Assembly: GCF_003436275.1 (NCBI RefSeq)
Contig: NZ_QSOP01000012.1
Location: 1 to 64,000, forward strand
Length of the DNA: 64,000 nucleotides
Source: Collinsella sp. TM09-10AT
Lineage (GTDB): Bacteria > Actinomycetota > Coriobacteriia > Coriobacteriales > Coriobacteriaceae
Reading direction: 5' to 3'
The notes under the pieces are model-generated. The model was given only the letters and a program-made list of their open reading frames with translations. It did no database searches and was not told where the DNA came from. Made by a program: the position numbers and the translations under genes. Positions 9,911 to 16,436 of the stretch are shown one piece after another; position 1 is the stretch's first letter; each line of letters begins with the position of its first letter.

Positions 9911-11338
9911 TTAGGCCTCCATCTCGGCGAGCTCCTCCTTGGAGAAGCCGGAGACAAAGACGACGGCAGCGGCGATGACAAAGGAGATTGCCATACCGAC
10001 GATAGCCCAGACGGTGTTCATCTGGCCGCCCTGCAGGTAGTTGGTGAAGACCAGGAAGTTGGAGGCACCGCCTGCGAGGTAATAGGTAACGCCCATGAGG
10101 CCGGAGAACACAGCGCCGATGGCACCGCCGATGAACATGCCAAACATGGTGCGACGGAAGCGCATGAGGATACCGAAGAGCGCGGGCTCGGTGACGCCGC
10201 CGGCGATAGCGGAGATGACGTAACCGATGGCAAGGGACTTCTCGTCGGGGTTCTTCATCTTGAGGAAAGCACCGAAGGCGCAGCCCCAGACAGCGGCCAT
10301 GGCGCAGTTGGTGGAAACGAAGACAAAGGGATCGAAGCCGGCGGCGATGATCTGAACCTGAGCGAGCAGGATGACGGGCATGTGCATGCCGCAGACCACG
10401 AAGAGCTGCCAGAAGGCGCCGAGCACGGCCATGACGACGAGGACGCCGATGCCGCCCATATCAGCCAGGCCAAACAGAGCGTTTGCGATGAGGGAACCGA
10501 TCTCGTTGCCGACGGGGGCAAGGACGATGAAGGCAATGGGGATCGTGACGATCATGGTGCAGAACGGCGTGAAGACCGTGGAGAGCACGTCGGGCATGAC
10601 CTTCTTGAAGAACTTCTCGATGAAGTAGAGGACAGGCACCGAAAGGATGATCGGCAGAACGGACTGCTGATAGTTGGCGGCAGCGATCTGGATACCGTAG
10701 ACGGAGATGATTCCGCCACCCTCCTGCGTAGCGGCCGTCACCACGGACGGGGCCATGAGAGCGCCGCCGAGGAGCATGCCGAGCACAGGGCTGGCGCCGA
10801 GCTTCTTAGCCGCAGCATAGCCCAGATAGATGGGGATAAACGTAAAGGTTGCCTCGTACAGCGTGGTGTAGAGGAAGGTGTAGGTCGGGTCGTCGGCCGA
10901 GAGCACGCCGAGCATGGTGGGACCGAGGACCGCGGCGATGGTGCGGAACAGACCGCCGGCCATGAGCAGCGGGATGAGCTGGGTCATGGAGCCGGACAGA
11001 TAGTCGAGGATGATGTTCGGCAGGTTCTTGAGCTCGAACTTCTCCTTGGGCGCGTCGAGGTTCTCGTTGACGGCCTCGCCCTGCTTGACGCCGGACATGG
11101 CCACAAACTCGGCGAGCACCTTGGGCACGTTCTGGCCGATGATGACCTGGAGCTGGCTGCCGGCGAACTGGCAACCCAGAACACCCTTGACCTTCTTGAT
11201 CTTCTCCACGTCGGCCTTGCTGTTGTCCTTGAGCGTCAGACGCAGGCGCGTCATGCAGTTGGTGGCGACGGTAACATTCTCCGCACCGCCCACGAGCTCG
11301 AGGACATCGGTGGCAATCTGCTTGTTATCTACTGCCAT
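9911..11338 (-). CDS. PTS IIBC permease, glucose/beta-glucoside family
   Basis: A 475-residue membrane permease that imports and phosphorylates a sugar or glycoside. The start at 11338 (MAVDNKQ) has GGAGGGG upstream. The N-terminal IIB domain (about 1-85) carries the phosphorylated Cys28 in NCMTRLRL. The IIC domain (about 110-465) has ten or so hydrophobic segments and the family's GGVTEPALFGI motif. No IIA domain follows, in contrast to many BglF-type proteins, so phosphate must come from a separate IIA such as the one at 1006-1542. It is divergent from the esterase gene at 11828, and the 490-base gap between them holds three operator-like palindromes. Confidence 0.9.
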   Translation of the reverse strand: MAVDNKQIATDVLELVGGAENVTVATNCMTRLRLTLKDNSKADVEKIKKVKGVLGCQFAGSQLQVIIGQNVPKVLAEFVAMSGVKQGEAVNENLDAPKEKFELKNLPNIILDYLSGSMTQLIPLLMAGGLFRTIAAVLGPTMLGVLSADDPTYTFLYTTLYEATFTFIPIYLGYAAAKKLGASPVLGMLLGGALMAPSVVTAATQEGGGIISVYGIQIAAANYQQSVLPIILSVPVLYFIEKFFKKVMPDVLSTVFTPFCTMIVTIPIAFIVLAPVGNEIGSLIANALFGLADMGGIGVLVVMAVLGAFWQLFVVCGMHMPVILLAQVQIIAAGFDPFVFVSTNCAMAAVWGCAFGAFLKMKNPDEKSLAIGYVISAIAGGVTEPALFGILMRFRRTMFGMFIGGAIGAVFSGLMGVTYYLAGGASNFLVFTNYLQGGQMNTVWAIVGMAISFVIAAAVVFVSGFSKEELAEMEA

Positions 11339-11444
11339 GGGACCCCTCCCCATATCTTCGTGTGCCTATCCGCTTGGGCGTAGGCACGCCTTTGGCCCGG
11401 TGACTATAACCCCTTACGGTTACCGAACCCTTGGATACGTCGTC

Positions 11445-11461
11445 GTAAACATTGTGTTTAC
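11445..11461. promoter_or_regulatory. LacI-type operator-like palindrome O1
   Basis: GTAAACATTGTGTTTAC is a perfect 7-3-7 inverted repeat located 107 bases before the PTS IIBC start. It is the clearest of a set of GTAAAC/GTTTAC sites in the window and fits binding by a LacI-family dimer, most simply the regulator at 29526-30536. Confidence 0.6.
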
Positions 11462-11680
11462 TGAACGTTTACGGACTTTAGTTTACACGGAGCGCCTCAT
11501 TTGTGGCAATTCTGCCGTCTAGAGTCCGGTGAACGGTAGGAAATCGGGGGTAAGCGTATTTAGACGGTAGAAGATCGTCTATTTGACCCGATATTGATAT
11601 ATGGCTATTTACGTGGGCTTTTATTTTGATAAACACCTCTATAACCTGTTGGATCCTCAACAAAAGTCCTGCTAGTTAAT
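11462..11680. other. Gene-free stretch between divergent promoters
   Basis: No gene is evident here. The stretch is unusually AT-rich for the window and holds half-sites such as GTTTAC and two GACGGTAGA-like blocks that recur near 29376. It probably carries the promoters of the divergent IIBC and esterase genes. Confidence 0.5.
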
Positions 11681-11698
11681 AGTAAACGTCTGTTTAGT
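11681..11698. promoter_or_regulatory. Operator-like palindrome O2
   Basis: AGTAAACGTCTGTTTAGT, a near-perfect inverted repeat of the same type as O1 and O3, placed 130 bases before the esterase start. Confidence 0.5.
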
Positions 11699-11764
11699 AG
11701 TTCATTGCGTGTTCAGTTTTACCGTTTACCGAGTTCATCTGCTCATTCTACAGTTCTGCATTAA

Positions 11765-11780
11765 ACTAAACATGTTTAGT
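11765..11780. promoter_or_regulatory. Operator-like palindrome O3
   Basis: ACTAAACATGTTTAGT is a perfect 16-bp palindrome 47 bases before the esterase start, a position suited to repression. Its half-site matches O1, O2 and the sites near 29295 and 30620. Confidence 0.6.
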
Positions 11781-11827
11781 CTGTATTGCCGCTCTTGTTT
11801 AGTACTTGCGGCACAAAGGAGTAGCTC

Positions 11828-13165
11828 ATGGAACTCAAATCGTGTACCTACGCAACCGTCACCACGCTGGGCGATTTTGGCCCCTGGATCAGCAAGGTCG
11901 TACTCGACTTGCCCTGTACCGTGCGCGCCAACGACGTGAACGAGCACACGTTCAATATCTACTGTGCCCGCCACGAGCGCGCCGGCGAGGTCTTGATGCG
12001 CAAGGAGCACGGGACCGATCACGCGGCGCCCTCCGTGGGCTACGTGCCGGTCCTCGCCACCTACCCCTGTGATGAGAACGGCCAGCGCCTGCCCAAGGGC
12101 ACACACGTAGCGCTCGAGACGCCCGAGGTGCGTCTCACCAAAGAGATCGAGGGTGGCGTGCTGGGTTCGCGCTATATAGAGAACCGCCTGCGCGTGACGC
12201 AGCTTGTGGCGCTCCCGGGCGAAGACGGCGATGACCCCACCGCAGGTCTCGTCTTCGACCGCAGCCGCGGCGACATCTGCCCCGCGCTCAAGGGCTGGCA
12301 TAACGCCGTGCAGCAGACGCCCGTCGACGGCATCGCGCTCGAGTACGGCTATTATGAGCCGAGCTTTGAGCCCGCTGACTCCGCGCTCTTCAACCCGTTT
12401 GCGCCTGAGGACACGCCCGCCGTCGAGAAGGCGCCGCTGATCGTGTACCTGCACGGCGCCGGCGAGGGCAAGGGCGCCACGCAGGGCGAGGGCGCGACGC
12501 GTGCTTACACCGGCAACCGCGTGACAGCGCTCTCACAAAAGCAGATCCAGCGCTACTTTGGCGGCTTTGCCTGGGTGCTCGTGCCGCAGTCGCCCACCTT
12601 TTGGATGGACAACGGCATCGAGCAACTCGGTCGCTCCAACCAGAGCATCTACTCCCCCGTGCTCAAGGCGCTCATCGACGAGTTTGTCGCCGAGCATGCC
12701 GACCGCATCGACACCGATCGCATCGTGGTCGCCGGTCTTTCCAACGGCGGCTTTATGACCCTGCGCCTGTGCGCCGACTACCCCGATTTCTTCGCCGCGG
12801 GCCTTCCCTGCTGCGCGCCGTGGTACAACGCCACGGACGAGGACGTGGCCGCACTCTCCAAGACGCCGTTGTGGTTTACGCACTCCAAGGGCGACGAGCT
12901 CGTGTGCCCGCAGCAGACGGTGCTGCCGCTCACGGCGCGCCTGCGTGATGCCGGCGCCAACGTGCACCTCACCTACTTTAGCCATGTCGAGGACCTGACC
13001 GGCGTGTACCGCGAGGCCGACGGCTCGGCCAAGAAGATATTCAACCACGGCGTGTGGATCCACCAGTTCAACGACCTGTGTTATCAAGACTTCGACGGGG
13101 GCAACGTACTCATCGACGGCGAGCCGGTGGGCTGCTGGGAGTGGTCGGCCAGGGTTTCGAGGTAA
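11828..13165 (+). CDS. Cytoplasmic alpha/beta-hydrolase, esterase-like
   Basis: A 445-residue hydrolase with a start at 11828 preceded by AAAGGAG. The N-terminal 195 residues form a separate domain I do not recognise. From about 203 a classic alpha/beta-hydrolase begins: APLIVYLHGAGEGKG provides the oxyanion loop, GLSNGG the nucleophile elbow (Ser305), SKGDELV the acid (Asp356) and NHGVW the base (His407). This resembles PHB-depolymerase/feruloyl-esterase-like (CE1-related) proteins. No signal peptide is present. Its shared operator region with the PTS IIBC gene suggests it removes acyl groups from imported plant glycosides, but that is inference. Confidence 0.75.
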   Translation: MELKSCTYATVTTLGDFGPWISKVVLDLPCTVRANDVNEHTFNIYCARHERAGEVLMRKEHGTDHAAPSVGYVPVLATYPCDENGQRLPKGTHVALETPEVRLTKEIEGGVLGSRYIENRLRVTQLVALPGEDGDDPTAGLVFDRSRGDICPALKGWHNAVQQTPVDGIALEYGYYEPSFEPADSALFNPFAPEDTPAVEKAPLIVYLHGAGEGKGATQGEGATRAYTGNRVTALSQKQIQRYFGGFAWVLVPQSPTFWMDNGIEQLGRSNQSIYSPVLKALIDEFVAEHADRIDTDRIVVAGLSNGGFMTLRLCADYPDFFAAGLPCCAPWYNATDEDVAALSKTPLWFTHSKGDELVCPQQTVLPLTARLRDAGANVHLTYFSHVEDLTGVYREADGSAKKIFNHGVWIHQFNDLCYQDFDGGNVLIDGEPVGCWEWSARVSR

Positions 13166-13175
13166 CCATTCCATC

Positions 13176-13300
13176 GGGTGCCCCGCCCTTTAGTTTTGTG
13201 AACGTCCTCGCGCATGGGCCCGTTCATCCTGCTCCTTCGGAGCATCGGATAAACGGGCCCGCGCTGCGGAATGTTCACAAAACTAAAGGGCGGGGCACCC
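13176..13300. repeat. Nested hairpin with perfect 28-bp arms
   Basis: The arms 13176-13203 and 13273-13300 are perfectly complementary over 28 bases (starting GGGTGCCCCGCCC). Inside them a second stem, GGGCCCGTT/AACGGGCCC, encloses a third, GCTCC-TTC-GGAGC. It lies just after the esterase gene. It could act as a terminator, but no T run follows; the perfect arms also suit a small mobile palindrome. Confidence 0.75.
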
Positions 13301-13431
13301 TGAGCTAACGTTGTTCGAAACGCTGGCCGGGCGCTTCCGGCGGACCGCCGGGTCGGTGGCGATGTGAGCGTGGGTCCCGTCTTGCCTTGCGCGTAACTGG
13401 CTGAAAAAAAATCGTGGTTGGAGTTGTTCCT

Positions 13432-14943
13432 ATGTCTCAGAATTTGACTCGGGTGATTGTCACCACCGATATGGAAGTCGATGATATGAACTCTCTGGTT
13501 CATTTGGCTCTGTATCTCAATGTGCTCGATGTGCAGGCTGTGGTGTACACGGCTTCGCAATATCACTTTCTTGGCGATGGTGTCCATACGCTGGGCGAGG
13601 TGAATCCGCATTGGCGGACCAAAGGTGTGCGCTCCTATACCTGGGACGTCGTTCCGCACGAGCCCGACCCCGAAGCTGGCTCGCTCATGGAGTACCGTCC
13701 ATTCCCCGAGGGTTGGATCGAAAGCCTGTGGAGCAACGAGTATGCCCAGGCCTGGCCGCAGCTGCAGGCCAACGCCGCTGCCGCCGGCGAGCCGTCCTTC
13801 CCCACGCCCGCTCAGATGATCGAGCGCACCTATATGGGCAACGCCGCCTTTGAGGGCGACGTGCGCGAGGAAACGCCCGGTTCGCGCGTCATCGCCGACG
13901 CCATCATGGATGACGATCCCCGCACGCTGTGGCTGCTCAGCTGGGGCGGTATGAACACTATCGTTCGCGCCCTCATGAGTATTTCCGAACGCTATCGCGC
14001 CACACCCGAGTGGCCCGCCGTTCAGCAGCGGATCTATCAGAAGGTGCGCGTGATGGGGGTTGCCAATGGCGTAGGCCAGGACAACTCATGGCTCGACCAT
14101 GGGCGCGAGCTCTTTCCCAAGCTCGTCTTTTGGCGCGTGCCCTATAGGTATGGCGGCTATGTCGACGCCAAGACGGCTCAGCCCGATACGCTGCGGCTGT
14201 TTAAGGCTCCTTGGCCTGCACAGAACCTCACGCAGGGCAACGGCCCCCTCATGGCGCGCTATATGCTCTATGGCGATGGCAAGGTCTACGAAAACGAGCC
14301 CGAGCGCTTTCAGTTTGGCAAGCATGCCCGTCTGGATTGGGGTCTGGAAGGCATGCCCGCGATGCAGTTTGAGCGCGGCGACTTTATGGCCGAAGGTGAC
14401 AGCATGACCTATATTCCGCTGCTGCCGTTTGGCCTGCGCGGTATCGACGACCGCGGCTTCGACACACTGCTCGGCCGCATGTTTCTTGATGGGCATCCTG
14501 ATGCAAACGCGCCCGCCGGTTTTGCCGCTATCAGCACGCCCGCAGACGACAATCCCAATCCCTACCTGCGCGCTTATCAGGAAGACTTTGCCGCCCGCGC
14601 GCAATGGTGTGCCCACGATCCGGCAGTCTGCTCGCATCCGGCGTATGTTGTCGAGGTTACGGCCGACCGTAGCGCCGCTGCTAGCGAGCGCGTCGCCCTT
14701 GCAGCGACGATTGTCGACCCCGACGACCGCGGCTTCGACGCACATTGGGATGTCGCCGTAGGCCCGTCGAGCTATGCGGGCGCCCAAGATCTGTCGCTTT
14801 GGCAAGAATGCACGGTGGACACCGCCTTCATCGTGCCCGCCGACGCACGACCAGGCGACCGCTTCGTGCTCACCCTCAGCGTGCAGACGCGCGCCGAGCG
14901 CCCCTGCACCCGCTACGCCCAGATCGCCATCACCGTCGCGTAG
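13432..14943 (+). CDS. DUF1593 nucleoside-hydrolase-like protein
   Basis: A 503-residue protein. The ATG at 13432 is preferred over the in-frame GTG at 13414 because GGAG lies at a suitable distance before it. The N-terminal two thirds match the DUF1593 (Sde182 N-terminal) fold, related to inosine-uridine hydrolases: VIVTTDMEVDDMNSL supplies an acidic metal-binding cluster, and TLWLLSWGGMNTI and VGQDNSWL follow. The C-terminal 100 residues are a beta-sandwich as in Sde182. No secretion signal is evident, unlike many relatives in polysaccharide loci. The reaction is not established for the family, so its role in glycoside use is inferred from position. Confidence 0.75.
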   Translation: MSQNLTRVIVTTDMEVDDMNSLVHLALYLNVLDVQAVVYTASQYHFLGDGVHTLGEVNPHWRTKGVRSYTWDVVPHEPDPEAGSLMEYRPFPEGWIESLWSNEYAQAWPQLQANAAAAGEPSFPTPAQMIERTYMGNAAFEGDVREETPGSRVIADAIMDDDPRTLWLLSWGGMNTIVRALMSISERYRATPEWPAVQQRIYQKVRVMGVANGVGQDNSWLDHGRELFPKLVFWRVPYRYGGYVDAKTAQPDTLRLFKAPWPAQNLTQGNGPLMARYMLYGDGKVYENEPERFQFGKHARLDWGLEGMPAMQFERGDFMAEGDSMTYIPLLPFGLRGIDDRGFDTLLGRMFLDGHPDANAPAGFAAISTPADDNPNPYLRAYQEDFAARAQWCAHDPAVCSHPAYVVEVTADRSAAASERVALAATIVDPDDRGFDAHWDVAVGPSSYAGAQDLSLWQECTVDTAFIVPADARPGDRFVLTLSVQTRAERPCTRYAQIAITVA

Positions 14944-14965
14944 CAACCGGCGGCGCCCACATTCG

Positions 14966-15140
14966 GCAAGGAGTGTCCCCAGGTGCCGGCACAAAAGAAA
15001 CGTCCCCAAGTGCCAAAATGACGAGAGTGGATAATCTCCCACTTTGAGCCCGCAAACAGGCCAAAAACGGGAGATTATCCACTCTCACTCTGCGGGCACT
15101 CATTTAAGTACGTCCCCAATGAGTACCCAATGAGTACCCC
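14966..15140. repeat. REP-like repeat cluster with palindrome family 2, copy 2
   Basis: Contains the dispersed blocks GGCAAGGAGTGTCCCC, ACGTCCCCAAGTGCC and CTCATTTAAGTACGTCCCC. Between them, 15023-15086 is the second copy of palindrome family 2, with perfect arms GAGAGTGGATAATCTCCC and the conserved loop. No gene is present. Confidence 0.7.
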
Positions 15141-15172
15141 CACAGCAACGGCAACGCCGATGTTTTGGCAAC

Positions 15173-15317
15173 GACAGCGAGCGGGTCGCATTTGAGACAA
15201 GGTGACGTGAAACGAAAGGGCGCTGACCTTCTGGTCGCGCCCTTGAAGTTGAACGTCAGATTGTCCAAATGCGGCCCGCGCAGCGTCGGCCGGTCCGCCG
15301 TTCGGCAGAACGGCGGA
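15173..15317 (+). repeat. Long structured hairpin, family 1 copy C
   Basis: Begins GACAGCGAGCGGG. The arm from 15181 pairs with the arm ending near 15278 over about 27 positions with few mismatches. The inner stem AAGGGCGC/GCGCCCTT has the tip GACC-TTCT-GGTC, the same as copy A. The tail CCCGCGCAGCGTC plus a GGTCCGCCG/CGGCGGA hairpin matches copy B. It abuts the pyrE stop codon, so pyrE transcripts read through it in reverse. Confidence 0.75.
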
Positions 15318-15319
15318 AC

Positions 15320-16000
15320 CTACTTAACTCCGTACTGCTCGTAGTAAGCGTCGATGGCGGCCTTGAGCTCGTCATCGATGACGACCTTGCCGTCGATCTC
15401 GTGGTTGTAGAGGGTCTCGACGACCTCGGCCATGGAAACGATGCTCGCGACGGGGAAACCGTACTTGGCCTCAATCTCCTTCTGAGCGGTGGTCACGCCG
15501 CCCTTGCCGACCTCCATGCGGTTGAGCGAGACGATCAGGCCCTTGATCTCGACATCGGCCGCAGCCATGACCTTGGGATAGGTCTCGTCGATGGACTTGC
15601 CGGAGGTGGTCACGTCCTCGACCATCACCACGCGATCGCCGTCCTGGGGCTCATAACCCAAAAGGTTGCCCTTGTCGGCACCGTGGTCCTTGGCCTCCTT
15701 GCGGTCACAGCAGTACTTGACCTCCTTGCCGTACAGCTCGTGGTAGGCAATGGCGGTAACAACAGCCAGCGGAATACCCTTGTAGGCCGGTCCAAACAGC
15801 ACGTCAAAGTCGTCGCCAAAGTTATCGTGGATGGCCTGGGCATAATACTCGCCCAGCTTCCTGAGCTGATAGCCCGTCACGTAAGCGCCGGCGTTCATAA
15901 AGAACGGGGACTGACGGCCGCTCTTGAGCGTAAAGCTGCCGAACTTAAGGACGTCGGACTCGACCATGAACTTGATGAACTCTTGCTTGTAAGCCTCCAT
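15320..16000 (-). CDS. pyrE: Orotate phosphoribosyltransferase
   Basis: PyrE, 226 residues, joins orotate to PRPP to give orotidine 5'-monophosphate in pyrimidine synthesis. The start at 16000 has GAGGAG upstream; the open frame extends further without a site. The PRPP-binding motif VVMVEDVTTSGKS lies at 124-136, the flexible catalytic loop KEAKDHG at 101-107, and FGPAYKGIPL at 69-78 is the family's phosphate-binding segment. Length is usual for the family. It is not accompanied by other pyr genes here. It is divergent from the mgtA-type gene. Confidence 0.95.
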   Translation of the reverse strand: MEAYKQEFIKFMVESDVLKFGSFTLKSGRQSPFFMNAGAYVTGYQLRKLGEYYAQAIHDNFGDDFDVLFGPAYKGIPLAVVTAIAYHELYGKEVKYCCDRKEAKDHGADKGNLLGYEPQDGDRVVMVEDVTTSGKSIDETYPKVMAAADVEIKGLIVSLNRMEVGKGGVTTAQKEIEAKYGFPVASIVSMAEVVETLYNHEIDGKVVIDDELKAAIDAYYEQYGVK

Positions 16001-16129
16001 GCGGGCTCCTCTCGTGTTCGCGTACGTGCCTTCCAGTTTAGCGCAGGCAGGGCTCATTGCGGGCGCGCTTTGAGACCGCGACATTCTGTAAAGGCTTTGT
16101 CAGGGGCGATGATTTTCCGAACAATGGGG

Positions 16130-16158
16130 TTGACACGGCAAACCCCCTCATCAAGAAT
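16130..16158 (+). promoter_or_regulatory. Predicted promoter of the mgtA-type gene
   Basis: TTGACA (16130-16135), 17 bases, then AAGAAT (16153-16158). The -35 box is a perfect match and the -10 matches four of six. Transcription would start near 16165, leaving a leader of about 270 bases before the mgtA-type gene. Confidence 0.55.
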
Positions 16159-16224
16159 ACGGGCGGATTCAAACGGGCACGAGATGCCCGAAGCGCGCCG
16201 CGCCCGGCCTTAAGGAGGTGTGCC

Positions 16225-16296
16225 ATGGAAGGCAGTCATAGTCGAAAAACCTGCATGTCGCCCTCGGCACGCCGCGAGGATTCCGCGCACGCATAA
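16225..16296 (+). CDS. Small leader ORF (23 residues) upstream of mgtA
   Basis: An ATG at 16225 is preceded by AAGGAGGTGTGCC, one of the strongest ribosome binding sites in the window. It encodes 23 residues, MEGSHSRKTCMSPSARREDS and three more, ending TAA at 16294. It is basic and hydrophilic, without a run of proline codons like that of enterobacterial mgtL. It lies within the predicted leader of the Mg2+ ATPase gene, so it may be a regulatory leader peptide. No homologue is known to me. Confidence 0.5.
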   Translation: MEGSHSRKTCMSPSARREDSAHA

Positions 16297-16317
16297 GCGC
16301 CACTAACCGATCGTCAA

Positions 16318-16354
16318 AACCACCACCAAGGTGCCTGTCCCCTTTGTGGTGGTT
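16318..16354. repeat. Short palindrome, family 3 copy 1
   Basis: AACCACCACCAAGG pairs with CTTTGTGGTGGTT around TGCCTGTCCC. A reverse-oriented relative is at 22912-22957. It lies in the mgtA leader. Confidence 0.6.
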
Positions 16355-16436
16355 CGCGAGTATGACGTGAGCGACATCTAGGTTTTTTAAAGCAAATACG
16401 ACACGTACGCTAACTCCCTTCAACAAGGAGGACCCT

